From Streptomyces sp. MA5143a (GTDB lineage Bacteria; Actinomycetota; Actinomycetes; Streptomycetales; Streptomycetaceae), in NCBI RefSeq assembly GCF_900290235.1, contig NZ_OLMK01000061.1, forward strand, positions 62,001 to 126,000: 64,000 nt of DNA, written 5' to 3'. Below are positions 18,306 through 25,978 of this stretch, piece after piece. Position numbers and translations under genes: made by a program. The notes beneath the pieces were generated by a model. The model searched no databases, was not told where the DNA came from, and was given only the letters and a program-made list of their open reading frames with translations. The first letter of the stretch is position 1, and each line of letters begins with the position of its first letter.

Positions 18306-19352
18306 TCAGGATCCCTCCGAGGGGCGGGGTGCGGTGGTCGACGGCGGGAGGTCGCCGTTGAAGCGCCGGTCGGTGAAGGCGCCGAAATCGACCTCGCGGG
18401 GGATGAGCTTCAACCGGGTGAAGGCGTCGGCGATGGCCTGCTCGGAGACGATGAGCGGCTCGTCCACGGCGACCGCCACCCGCGTGGCGTACGTCCGCTT
18501 CACCGCCGCCAGCGCCACGTCCCGCGGGAGGCCCGTGTCCTTCGCCCAGACCTTCGCCCATTCCTCCTCGTGCGAGTACACCCACCGGTACGCGCGCCGC
18601 AGCCGCTCCAGGTAGTCCTTGATCGCGGCGGACTTCCGCTTGTCCTCCAGCGCGCCCGGCGCCGCCACCTGGAAGGTCAGCCCGTTGGTGACGCCGTCCC
18701 CGGTGGTCAGCACCCGCCCCTGCTTCGCCTTGAGCACCTGGGAGGTGTACGGGTCCCACACCGCCCACGCGTCGACCTTGCCCGAGGTGAACGCGGCGAG
18801 CGCGTCGGCCGGCTGGAGGTACTTGACATCGACGTCGCCGAGCGACAGGCCGGCCTTCTTCAGGGAGGCGACCAGCTGGTAGTGCGCCGACGACCCCTGG
18901 GACACGGCCACGGACCTGCCCCTGAGCTGCTCGGTGTCCGTTAGCTTCGAGTCGTTCGGTACGAGGATGGCGTCGCCCTTGGAGGTGCCGTGCCATGCGG
19001 CCACGACCGTGATCTTCGAGTCGGCCCCCGCCGCGAAGACGGGCGGGGTGTTGCCGACACCGCCGATGTCGACGGCCTTGGCGTTGACGGCCTCCAGGAG
19101 CGGCGGACCCGAGGTGAACGTGGACCACTTGATCCTGTAGTCGAGGTCGTCGAGTTCTCCGGCGGCCCGCAGGATGGCTTCCGAACCGCCCTTCTGGTCA
19201 CCGACGTTCAGTGTGAGCGAGCCCTTGCCGTCGGTGCCGTCACCGGTCGAGGTGCTGGCGGCGGAGTTCCCGCCGCAGGCCGAGAGGAGCAGGGCCACGG
19301 GGAGGAGCAGGACCACGGGGAGGAGCGGGGCGGGGACGAGACGTCGTCGCAT
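18306..19352 (-). CDS. ssuA: Aliphatic sulfonate-type ABC transporter substrate-binding lipoprotein
   Basis: A 348-residue lipoprotein with lipobox LLSAC, followed by a periplasmic-binding fold of the SsuA/TauA class (KAVDIGGVGNTPPVFAAGADS, RGRSVAVSQGSSAHYQL, KVDAWAVWDPYTSQ). It should capture sulfonates, taurine or a related organosulfur compound and pass it to the downstream permease. The ATG at 19352 gives the signal sequence; a GTG at 19376 is also in frame but lacks a ribosome site. Part of the leader-permease-ATPase-binding protein-monooxygenase operon. The symbol is by family only. Confidence 0.85.
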   Translation of the reverse strand: MRRRLVPAPLLPVVLLLPVALLLSACGGNSAASTSTGDGTDGKGSLTLNVGDQKGGSEAILRAAGELDDLDYRIKWSTFTSGPPLLEAVNAKAVDIGGVGNTPPVFAAGADSKITVVAAWHGTSKGDAILVPNDSKLTDTEQLRGRSVAVSQGSSAHYQLVASLKKAGLSLGDVDVKYLQPADALAAFTSGKVDAWAVWDPYTSQVLKAKQGRVLTTGDGVTNGLTFQVAAPGALEDKRKSAAIKDYLERLRRAYRWVYSHEEEWAKVWAKDTGLPRDVALAAVKRTYATRVAVAVDEPLIVSEQAIADAFTRLKLIPREVDFGAFTDRRFNGDLPPSTTAPRPSEGS

Positions 19353-19482
19353 GGGGATTCCGTTCGGTTGGTTCACGTGGTGGGGATGTGCGGCCCGGCA
19401 CGGCCCGGTCTGGGACGGCCGGTGCGAGCGGGTTGGGGGCCGGAGAGGGGCGGGCGGAAGGGCGTGCGCTCCGGACGGGCAG

Positions 19483-20256
19483 TCAGGCCGCCTCGGCCGC
19501 CGTGTCGACGCCCAGGCGTTCGAGAAGTCGGGCGCGCAGCTCGGCGAAGCGGGGGTCGGTGATGTCGCGGGGGCGCTCCAGGCCGATCCGCGTCTCGTAC
19601 GCGATGACGCCCTCGTCCATCACGAGGACGCGGTCGGCGAGCAGGACCGCCTCCTCGACGTCGTGCGTGACGAGCAGCACGGCGCAACCCCGCCGCTGCC
19701 ACAGCTCGCCCACCAGCCGCTGCGCCTTGACCCGGGTGAGCGCGTCGAGGGCGCCGAACGGTTCGTCGAGCAGCAGCAGATCCGGCTCGCGGACCAACGC
19801 CCGTGCCAGGGAGGCGCGCTGCGCCTCGCCGCCGGAGAGCGTCTTGGGCCAGGCGCCGCCGCGATGGTCGAGGCCCACCTCCTTGAGCGCCCGCTCGGCG
19901 AGGGACCGTTCGGGCTTGCCGGGCAGCCCGAGGAGGACATTGCGCCACACCCTCTTCCACGGCATCAGCCGCGGCGCCTGGAACGCGACGGCCTTGCGGC
20001 GCGGCACCAGGACGGTGCCCTCGATGTCACGGTCGAGACCGGCGAGGATGCGCAGCAGGGTCGACTTGCCACAGCCGCTGCGACCGAGCAGTGCCACGAA
20101 CTCGCCCGGCCGGACGTCGAGTCGCAGGTCGTCGATGACGGCGCGGCCGTCGAAGGAACGCGTCAGCCCTTCGACGTGCACGGCGTGGGGAGCGGGGGTG
20201 CCGGGGGCCGGGGCGGCCGTCTTCGGGGTCACCGGCCGGTGAACGTCGGTCGCCAT
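19483..20256 (-). CDS. ssuB: ABC transporter ATP-binding protein, sulfonate/nitrate type
   Basis: A 257-residue import ATPase with all motifs: Walker A LLGRSGCGKST, Q-loop in FQAPRLMPW, signature LSGGEAQR, Walker B LLLLDEPFGALD, H-loop VTHDVEEAV. The FQxxxLMPW and DEPFGALD sequences are typical of the SsuB/TauB subfamily. Its start lies 28 bases inside the end of the permease gene, so translation is coupled. About 130 bases separate it from the binding-protein gene. Confidence 0.9.
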   Translation of the reverse strand: MATDVHRPVTPKTAAPAPGTPAPHAVHVEGLTRSFDGRAVIDDLRLDVRPGEFVALLGRSGCGKSTLLRILAGLDRDIEGTVLVPRRKAVAFQAPRLMPWKRVWRNVLLGLPGKPERSLAERALKEVGLDHRGGAWPKTLSGGEAQRASLARALVREPDLLLLDEPFGALDALTRVKAQRLVGELWQRRGCAVLLVTHDVEEAVLLADRVLVMDEGVIAYETRIGLERPRDITDPRFAELRARLLERLGVDTAAEAA

Positions 20257-21170
20257 TGCAGCAGCAGCCTTTCGAGGGAGCGGACGATGAAGTCGGCGAG
20301 CAGACCGAGGAAGGCGTAGACGATCAGGCAGACCACGATCACGTCGGTGCGCAGGAAGTCGCGCGCCTGCACCATGAGGAAGCCGATGCCGGAGTCCGCG
20401 TTGATCTGCTCGGCGAACACGAGGGCGAGCCAGGCGATGCCGAGGGAGTAGCGCAGCCCGGTCATGGCTCCGGGCAGCGCACCCGGCAGCACGACATGCC
20501 GCACGAGTCCCCAGCGCGACAGTCCGAGGGACTCACCGGCCTCGATCAGCTGGGAGTCGACGCCGCGGATGCCGGCGTACACGTTCAGATAGAGCGGGAA
20601 CGACACACCGAGGGTGATGATCGCGACCTTCGGGGCCTCGCCGATGCCGAACCAGATGATGAACAGCGGGATGAGACCCACGAACGGCACGGTCCGCAGC
20701 ATCTGCACACTGGCGTCCACGAGGTCCTCGCCGACCCTGAACAGCCCCGAGAGCAGGGCGAGTCCGGTGCCGACGACGGCGCCGAGCACCACTCCGGCCG
20801 CGACCCGCCGCAACGACGTACCCATGGCGGAGGGCAGCGACCCGTCGGCGATCAGATCACCCGCGACCCGCGCGATCCGCCCCGGCGAGGCGAGCACATC
20901 GGGCGTGAGTGCCCCCGTGGCGCTGAGGATCTGCCAGAGCAGAAGCAGCAGCAGCGGCCCTGACGTGCGACGCAGCCATCGGGGTACGCGGGTGCGACGG
21001 GAGGAATTCGGCCGGATGGGTTCGAGGTCGAGGTCGAGGTCGAGGTCGACGTCGGGGGTGGGGACCGGGGGAGCGGGGGATCCGGGGGAGGCGGCGCCAC
21101 CCTCGATGGATGCGGGGTTATCCGGAATGTCCGGCGAAGACGAGTCGGGCGGGGCGTGGCTGATGCTCAT
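20229..21170 (-). CDS. ssuC: ABC transporter permease, sulfonate/nitrate type
   Basis: A 313-residue inner-membrane permease of the SsuC/TauC class. A long proline- and acid-rich N-terminus with an Asp/Leu run (residues 40-52) precedes five to six helices, and the EAA loop appears as EAGESLGLSRWGLVRHVVLPGALPG. GGAG sits five bases before the ATG. First structural gene after the Cys-rich leader peptide. Confidence 0.9.
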   Translation of the reverse strand: MSISHAPPDSSSPDIPDNPASIEGGAASPGSPAPPVPTPDVDLDLDLDLEPIRPNSSRRTRVPRWLRRTSGPLLLLLLWQILSATGALTPDVLASPGRIARVAGDLIADGSLPSAMGTSLRRVAAGVVLGAVVGTGLALLSGLFRVGEDLVDASVQMLRTVPFVGLIPLFIIWFGIGEAPKVAIITLGVSFPLYLNVYAGIRGVDSQLIEAGESLGLSRWGLVRHVVLPGALPGAMTGLRYSLGIAWLALVFAEQINADSGIGFLMVQARDFLRTDVIVVCLIVYAFLGLLADFIVRSLERLLLQWRPTFTGR

Positions 21171-21268
21171 GAGGGCTCCACGGGGAGGGAGGAGAGCGAC
21201 CGGCGGACGTGGGGCGGGCGCGGGGTGCCGCCGCGTCGGGCATCGGTCCGCGCGCGTCAGTTCACCCG

Positions 21269-21293
21269 GTCCACGGACGGGGCCACCGTGGAC
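21269..21293 (-). terminator. Hairpin between leader peptide and permease (possible attenuator)
   Basis: GTCCACGG (21269-21276) pairs perfectly with CCGTGGAC (21286-21293) across a 9-base loop, in the 216-base untranslated stretch between the leader stop and the permease start. There is no T-tract. Its position fits attenuation or Rho-dependent control coupled to leader translation. Confidence 0.4.
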
Positions 21294-21386
21294 AGGGCGG
21301 AAGGTGGGAACGCGAGCCCGATGTCAGACGTGCGGGCAGCGGGCGACGCACGATCCGGGGCAGGGGAAGAGAAGGATGAGAAGGCG

Positions 21387-21470
21387 TCAGCAGCCGCGAC
21401 AACAGGCGGCGGAGGCCACCCGCAGCAGGTCGATGTGACCGCGCGAAGTGAGCAGGGCTGAACGCGACAT
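21387..21470 (-). CDS. Cys-rich 27-residue leader peptide of the sulfur operon
   Basis: The 27 codons, from ATG at 21470 to TGA at 21387-21389, encode a peptide beginning MSRSALLTSRGHIDLLRV and ending with cysteines at positions 23, 24 and 27. It matches the streptomycete 'putative leader peptide' pattern (SR.H.DL.RV.SA.C) found before sulfur-assimilation genes. Ribosome stalling at the Cys codons when cysteine is scarce is the expected control mechanism, by analogy with the polycysteine leaders of mycobacteria. The promoter lies only seven bases upstream of the ATG, so the transcript is probably leaderless. Confidence 0.82.
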   Translation of the reverse strand: MSRSALLTSRGHIDLLRVASAACCRGC

Positions 21471-21477
21471 GCCGTCG

Positions 21478-21507
21478 AACGTAGCCAGCCCGTCCGCGTA
21501 CGGTCAA
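21478..21507 (-). promoter_or_regulatory. Promoter of the sulfur operon, placed for a leaderless transcript
   Basis: On the minus strand TTGACC (21502-21507) and TACGTT (21478-21483) are separated by 18 bases. Seven bases follow before the leader ATG, so transcription should begin at or next to its A. Confidence 0.65.
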
Positions 21508-21644
21508 TGGCCGTCTCGCGGAGTGGACCTACCGTCTCACCGGCGGCCGGCTCGGCAGGCGTTACGACTGGTGTACGGGAGACGGTGCCGTTCGGCGGGT
21601 GGTCGCTCCCGTGTCTCCACCTCGGGGTGCGCGAGGATGGACCC

Positions 21645-22067
21645 ATGTCCGATGCCTTCACCACCCGAGTCCTGAACGTCGCCACCGGCTCCCGTGAGCG
21701 GGTCGTCGATCTCACCCGCGACTGCGAGGCGTTCCTCCGCGAGGCGGCCGCCGGCCGGGACGGTCTCCTCAATGTCTTCGTCCCGCACGCCACCGCCGGC
21801 ATCGCCGTCATCGAGACGGGAGCCGGCAGCGACGACGACCTCCTCGCCGCCCTCCACACCCTGCTGCCCGCCGACGACCGATGGCAGCACCGCCACGGCA
21901 GCCCCGGCCACGGCCGCGACCACGTCCTCCCGGCGTTCGTGCCCCCGCACGCCACACTCCCCGTCGTCGGAGGCAGCCTCCAACTGGGGACCTGGCAGTC
22001 GGTGTGCCTCGTCGACACCAACAAAGACAATGTCGACCGTCAGGTTCGACTGAGCTTCCTGGGCTGA
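21645..22067 (+). CDS. yjbQ: YjbQ family protein (secondary thiamine-phosphate synthase fold)
   Basis: A 140-residue soluble protein of the UPF0047/YjbQ family, with the conserved VFVPHATAGIAVIE segment, the histidine-rich HGSPGHGRDHVLPAF loop, GTWQSVCLVD, and the terminal RQVRLSFLG. The ATG at 21645 has GAGGATGGA upstream. Weak thiamine-phosphate synthase activity has been reported for some members; the physiological role is unclear. Its 3' end is partly repeated at 25772-25825 inside the adjacent island, which suggests that this gene end was an insertion point. Confidence 0.9.
   Translation: MSDAFTTRVLNVATGSRERVVDLTRDCEAFLREAAAGRDGLLNVFVPHATAGIAVIETGAGSDDDLLAALHTLLPADDRWQHRHGSPGHGRDHVLPAFVPPHATLPVVGGSLQLGTWQSVCLVDTNKDNVDRQVRLSFLG
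22035..22064 (+). repeat. yjbQ 3'-end segment repeated at 25797 (left copy)
   Basis: The last codons of yjbQ share 24 of 28 bases, ungapped, with 25798-25825. Most differences are synonymous (CGA/CGG, CTG/TTG, CTG/CTT). This could mark the left junction of an inserted segment. Confidence 0.5.
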
Positions 22068-22376
22068 GCAAGATCGTCCTGGGCGCGGCCGCCGCCAAAT
22101 CTCCGTACCTTGCGTGTTCGAAACGGAGAAGCCTTGCGCGGTACGGACCTGAACATGATGGGCCATCAGCCGGAGCACGGCGCTGTCGGGCGAGGGGAAC
22201 GGCGGGGACGGCATCGGTAAGTCGCACGTCATGGCCGGCAGCCCATGGGCGGGACCGACTGCCGGATAGCCGCACGCGGTGCGTCGTGACGGGCGGTGCC
22301 GTGGAGGTCGAGACGTCACGGGCCTCGGCCTGGCCGAAGGCTGCCTGCGCCGGAGCGGTTCGTTGCGTCAGCGGTA

Positions 22377-22650
22377 TCAGTCGCTCTGCCAGCGGAACGT
22401 CACCCGCGCCCCGTCAGGCAACTGGTCCAAGTTGCCCAGGGAAAGGACGTCCCCCATGAGTCCGAGGCCCTTCATCTTCCTGAACAGCAGGCTGCCGCCG
22501 GGGAGCTGGTCACGACAGAGCCCGTTCCGGTCGCTGCGTTGGGCGTCCTGCACCCCGATGGTCCAGCTGGCGCGCCGGCGCCGTCCCGCAGCACCAGTTC
22601 CTTGCGCCAGGCCAGTGCGTCGCCGAGCCGGTGAGACGCACCAGGGAACG
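22377..22650 (-). pseudogene. Remnant of an unidentified gene, frameshifted
   Basis: Two minus-strand pieces look coding but lie in different frames. One reads HRLGDALAWRKELVLRDG (around 22575-22630). The other continues as SWTIGVQDAQRSDRNGLC and ends DGARVTFRWQSD with its stop at 22377. Joining them needs one frameshift near 22570, and a TAG lies a few codons upstream of the first piece. I do not recognise the family. This is probably a decayed C-terminal fragment. Confidence 0.35.
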
Positions 22651-22651
22651 G

Positions 22652-23266
22652 CTAGGTGTCCTGTCCGGGGACGGGGTGTGAATTCACGAACTGCGGCCAC
22701 GAGCCGGGATCGACATGGTCGTTCTCGGGGACGTGGGCGTGTGCGTACCAGCCGCCCTTGGTTTCCCAGACGCTCTCGCTGCGGTGCGAGGTGAAGTCGG
22801 TCGGACGGCCCATGGGCCAGGTGTCTGGCACACCCCAGGACCGTATCCACGCGTCGAGTTTGTCCCAGCCCTTGCACGGCGTATCGGTCAGCTTGGCGTA
22901 CACCTTGCCGTCGAGGCGGCAGTGAGGGAAGAACAGTGCCTCAATCTGGATGACCACCTTGCCGGCACGGTTCGTGCGGGTACCGCCAGGCTTGTCGAAC
23001 ACAGCCTTACTTCGGGAGTCGGCGGGAAAGAACTGGGCGAACGCGCCAGTGAAGGGGTCCCACAGAATGTGCGGGGCCACTCCCTTGCCGCTTCCGGTGA
23101 AAAAGCTCTTGAGGTTGGCGAACGGCACCAGATCTATGGGGTGCGCGGCGGTGGCTTCCTTGTCCGCAGTGATATGCGCAATCGCCTTTGCTGGGAATTG
23201 TGCGTCACACGGGGCGTGATCGCCGATATCCGCCTTGATGGCGCCTGGCATCCACTTATCGGCCAT
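22652..23266 (-). CDS. Peptidoglycan-recognition/amidase-like protein
   Basis: A 204-residue protein without a signal peptide. The order of motifs is that of an N-acetylmuramoyl-L-alanine amidase (PGRP fold): IAHITADKEATA near residue 30, APHILWDPFTG with a GHILWD-like strand, TRTNRAGKVVIQIEALF, and near the C-terminus AHAHVPENDHVDPG, which supplies His and Asp for zinc in phage endolysins. The ATG at 23266 has GGAAGGA eight bases upstream; the frame is open further upstream. G+C is visibly lower than in neighbours, consistent with acquired, phage-related DNA. The activity is inferred. Confidence 0.6.
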   Translation of the reverse strand: MADKWMPGAIKADIGDHAPCDAQFPAKAIAHITADKEATAAHPIDLVPFANLKSFFTGSGKGVAPHILWDPFTGAFAQFFPADSRSKAVFDKPGGTRTNRAGKVVIQIEALFFPHCRLDGKVYAKLTDTPCKGWDKLDAWIRSWGVPDTWPMGRPTDFTSHRSESVWETKGGWYAHAHVPENDHVDPGSWPQFVNSHPVPGQDT

Positions 23267-23770
23267 GGTCGCAATCCTTCCGTATCCAGGTTTCAGATGG
23301 GCGGCGAAGGACTTCACGTCGCCGGGGCCCCATACGTCGGCGTTGGCGCTCGACTGGTACCGGTTGCAGCCTTCGGTGACGAGCCGGTGGTGCATTGCGG
23401 CTATGATCGGTGATTTCTTTCCGGTGTCTCCCCGCCGGACCCACTCAGGGTTGCGGCAAACTCAAGGGACCCGGCTGCAATGCCGAGACGGCAAAGGCCA
23501 TCAAGGACGCACACAATTGGCGCAGCTCGGTCAGGCTCATTCTCATCTTCCGGCACCCCTCCAACGACCGGGAGGGTAAGGGATATCGCGGATCCTCTTA
23601 GCTGCATCTCCGTGGAGTGCGAGGCGGCTTTGCGAGGCGCGAAAGACAAGTGATTTCCAGCGTATGACGAGGTCAGGGATCGTGCAAACGGAGCGTGACA
23701 AGCTCCAGCTCGTGCACAAGCATGCGGCTTCAGTCGTTCTGGAGGCATCGACTGACAGCTGTGGCACCGA
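23267..23770. other. Lower-GC intergenic stretch with decayed-looking sequence
   Basis: Around 500 bases of comparatively AT-rich DNA. Short frames exist on both strands, for example a plus-strand 56-codon frame at 23664-23834 and a minus-strand frame ending near 23543, but none has a convincing ribosome site or recognisable motif. I read it as relics of acquired DNA plus the promoters of the flanking genes. Confidence 0.4.
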
Positions 23771-23772
23771 AG

Positions 23773-23801
23773 TTGACAGTGAACCAACTCCGTCTCAGTA
23801 T
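23773..23801 (+). promoter_or_regulatory. Candidate promoter of the prodomain-like/M14 peptidase pair
   Basis: A consensus TTGACA (23773-23778) is followed after 17 bases by CAGTAT (23796-23801), which keeps the important A and T of a -10 element. It lies about 70 bases before the ATG at 23873. Confidence 0.5.
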
Positions 23802-23872
23802 CGTTATTGGTGGCGGATTGTCTGGTGCGGATGACAGGTGGAAACGCAACCGAGGGGATGGAGGAGACGGAA

Positions 23873-24235
23873 ATGAACGAACCGTCCGAACGCCCGCAGC
23901 AGCCTCCGATCCGAGATGCCCGGGACGCCCGGGACAGCGTGGGTGAAAACCCCACGCTGCGTTTCGATGCCACGGTCCACCCCGGTGTGACGAACCGTGA
24001 ACTCCTCGGCGTCGCAGACCTCGATCTGGATCGGATCCCCGATCCGGAGGGTGAGGTCCGGGTGGTCGTCACCGCGGAGGAGTGCCGTCGTCTACTGGAG
24101 AGCGGTTACGAAGTCCGTCTGCATGCCCAGGTGCCCGTGCGGCCCCTCCCTGCCGAACTCGTGGAACAGGACGACTCGGTGAGGGCGTGGCTGGAGGAGC
24201 GCGTCCAGGGCATCGAGCGCTCGGGAGGTGTGTGA
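23873..24235 (+). CDS. Small protein resembling an M14 carboxypeptidase prosegment
   Basis: A 120-residue soluble acidic protein without a signal peptide. After a disordered N-terminus, the segment DLDRIPDPEGEVRVVVTAEE continuing to ...LLESGYEVRLHAQVPVR resembles the small alpha/beta module (strand, 'T.EE...L...GYEV') that precedes the catalytic domain in many bacterial zinc carboxypeptidases. GGAGGA lies upstream of the ATG. Its TGA overlaps the ATG of the following M14 peptidase (TGATG), so the two are translationally coupled. It may act as a chaperone or inhibitor in trans; this is inferred from similarity and position. Confidence 0.6.
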   Translation: MNEPSERPQQPPIRDARDARDSVGENPTLRFDATVHPGVTNRELLGVADLDLDRIPDPEGEVRVVVTAEECRRLLESGYEVRLHAQVPVRPLPAELVEQDDSVRAWLEERVQGIERSGGV

Positions 24236-25698
24236 TGTACCGAACGGTCCCCCAACTCGACTCGGTGACCTCGCTGCTCGCCACGTGGTTCCCGCAACTC
24301 TGCACGAGGACCCAACTACCCGAGGTCTCCACCCAAGGTCACCCGGTGTTCGCCCTGCGGTTGCGTGCCGGCGGGGACGGAGACCGTCGTGGTGTCCTGT
24401 TCGTGGGCGGTACCCACGCACGCGAGCTGATGAATCCGGACGCCCTGGTGGAATTCGCCGTCGACCTCGTCGTGAGCTACCTGAACGGCACCGACATCGT
24501 GTACGGCGGCCGCACCTGGACGGCTGAGGACGTCAAACTCATCCTGGAGAGCCTCGACCTCTGGCTCATACCCTGCTCCAACCCCGACGGCCGCACCAAG
24601 GTGCTGACCGTTGACAATATGTGGCGCAAGAACCTCCGTGACAACCCGGGGACGACGTGCGACGGGGTCGACCTCAACCGCAACGCGGCCATCCTCTGGG
24701 GAGTGACGGAGGGTCAGACCTCGTGCAGCCCCTGCGCCGATATCTACGTCGGGTCCGACGCCTTCTCCGAGCCGGAGACCCGAAACGTCAAGCACCTGCT
24801 GGACACAGAGCACATCCACACTTTCGCGGACGTGCACTCGTTCTCGGAGCTCGTCCTGTACCCGTGGGGCCACGCCGAGAACCAGACCACCGATCCGGCG
24901 GCACAGCGGTTCACGAGCCTGCCCACCGGAACCTGCGCGCCCATCGGCATCCCGGGCTATCAGGAGTACATCACGCCCCAGGATCTGCTCCGCTTCACCA
25001 CGGTCGCGCAGCGGCTCGTCGACGCGATCGCGGCGGTACGCGGGAGCGCCTACACACCGCAGACAGGTCGGACGCTGTACGCCACCACTGGGACCCAGAG
25101 CGACTACGCCTACAGCCGCCACATCGCGGACCCCGCGCTGGGCAAGACATACGGCTTCACCATCGAGACGGGCCCGCGGGTCGCCAGCGTCGAGGACTCC
25201 TTCCACCCGCCGGACCCCACGTTCATCAAGCTCGATGCCAAAGCGGGCATGCTGGCCCTCGCCCAGGAGAGCATCTGCGCCTTCGACCTGATCGGCATGC
25301 AACGGCTCAACCGCCAGACCGAGGTGGACACGTTGCGCCGGGTCCGTGACGACGTGCTCGCGAACACCGAGGCCGGCCGCGACTGGATCACCCTCGTCGA
25401 ACGAGCCGAACTGCCCGTCGCCTCCCTGCTGTTCACCGACGATGGCTTGGCAGACCAGGCCGCCACGCTGATCGAACGTGCGGGGAAGCTGTGTGAGGAC
25501 GAGCAGTCCGTCGTCAGTGACGAGGACGTCGACCTGGGACGCGCCCTGCTGACCGAACTCACCGAGCGGGTCGGAGCCGAGAACGCCCAGGTGCGCACGG
25601 ATCTGCAGGCCGTCGGCGCGGCTCTGGAACAGGCGAGAAGGTTGCCGATCGCCGAGGTGCTGAATCAACTGACGAACCGCGGCCCGCTGCCGAAGTAG
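24235..25698 (+). CDS. Cytoplasmic M14-family zinc carboxypeptidase with C-terminal extension
   Basis: A 487-residue metallopeptidase of the carboxypeptidase A class. The zinc ligands are THARE (His and Glu, around residues 62-65) and the His of FADVHSFSE; the substrate-binding NPDG and DLNRN motifs and the catalytic Glu in FTIETGPR are present. Residues from about 355 form a helical extension with no family I recognise. There is no signal peptide, unlike most secreted streptomycete M14 enzymes. The ATG overlaps the upstream stop by one base and is preceded by GGGAGG. Confidence 0.85.
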   Translation: MYRTVPQLDSVTSLLATWFPQLCTRTQLPEVSTQGHPVFALRLRAGGDGDRRGVLFVGGTHARELMNPDALVEFAVDLVVSYLNGTDIVYGGRTWTAEDVKLILESLDLWLIPCSNPDGRTKVLTVDNMWRKNLRDNPGTTCDGVDLNRNAAILWGVTEGQTSCSPCADIYVGSDAFSEPETRNVKHLLDTEHIHTFADVHSFSELVLYPWGHAENQTTDPAAQRFTSLPTGTCAPIGIPGYQEYITPQDLLRFTTVAQRLVDAIAAVRGSAYTPQTGRTLYATTGTQSDYAYSRHIADPALGKTYGFTIETGPRVASVEDSFHPPDPTFIKLDAKAGMLALAQESICAFDLIGMQRLNRQTEVDTLRRVRDDVLANTEAGRDWITLVERAELPVASLLFTDDGLADQAATLIERAGKLCEDEQSVVSDEDVDLGRALLTELTERVGAENAQVRTDLQAVGAALEQARRLPIAEVLNQLTNRGPLPK

Positions 25699-25750
25699 AA
25701 GCGAGCCGGGACCGACGGAGGCGCCCACAGGCTCCCGCGTACTGCTGTTG

Positions 25751-25795
25751 TGCTGAGCCGTCGGCCAGGGCGGGACCTGGAGACCCCACAACCCG
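25751..25795. repeat. 45-nt degenerate repeat, copy A
   Basis: An ungapped alignment with 34999-35043 gives 35 identical bases of 45, including TGCTGAGC and GGACCTGGAG. CCAGG and CCTGG inside form a short hairpin. Confidence 0.5.
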
Positions 25796-25825
25796 CACCG
25801 TCAGGTCCGGTTGAGCTTCCTTGGT
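25772..25825 (+). pseudogene. Fragment of a second yjbQ 3' end
   Basis: Read in frame, this encodes GTWRPHNPHRQVRLSFLG and runs on without the normal stop. The NPHRQVRLSFLG part is the conserved C-terminus of the YjbQ family and equals the end of the intact gene at 21645, with synonymous changes. The segment between GTW and NPH is deleted. There is no upstream yjbQ sequence, so it is a fragment, not a gene. Confidence 0.6.
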
Positions 25826-25978
25826 CAGGGCCCTGGTGGGACCGTAGAGGGGGCCCGAAAGCGGGTACTGCCGCCGGGCATCGTCGACCTCGGGCCGTCG
25901 GCTGTTCGGGGCCACGGCCCTGGCATACGCTGATGGTCGCGATGTGTTGCCAGTCTGCGGTGGAGAAACGGGGAGCGG

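Larger units (their letters stand above)
25699..25978. other. Junction region between peptidase and signalling pair
   Basis: About 280 bases without an intact gene. It contains a 45-nt sequence (25751-25795) repeated in degenerate form at 34999-35043, then a fused fragment of a yjbQ 3' end (25772-25825), then presumably the promoter of the following operon. It looks like a recombination or insertion junction. Confidence 0.5.

Noticed and set aside
22652..23266. A prophage, because of the endolysin-like amidase
   Set aside because: No capsid, terminase, tail, integrase or holin gene is present; related proteins also occur as chromosomal genes in streptomycetes.
23664..23834. A 56-codon plus-strand gene before the M14 pair
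   Set aside because: The best promoter for the next gene lies inside it, it has no clear ribosome site, and no similarity is recognisable; kept only as a possibility.
23401..24072. A minus-strand gene of about 220 codons
   Set aside because: Half of it is antisense to the gene at 23873, codon composition is Ser/Arg-rich, and it has no ribosome site or recognisable motif.
23873..24235. A RiPP precursor with M14 as processing protease
   Set aside because: The small protein lacks a core-like C-terminus and has the folded-domain look of an M14 prosegment; no modifying enzyme is adjacent.
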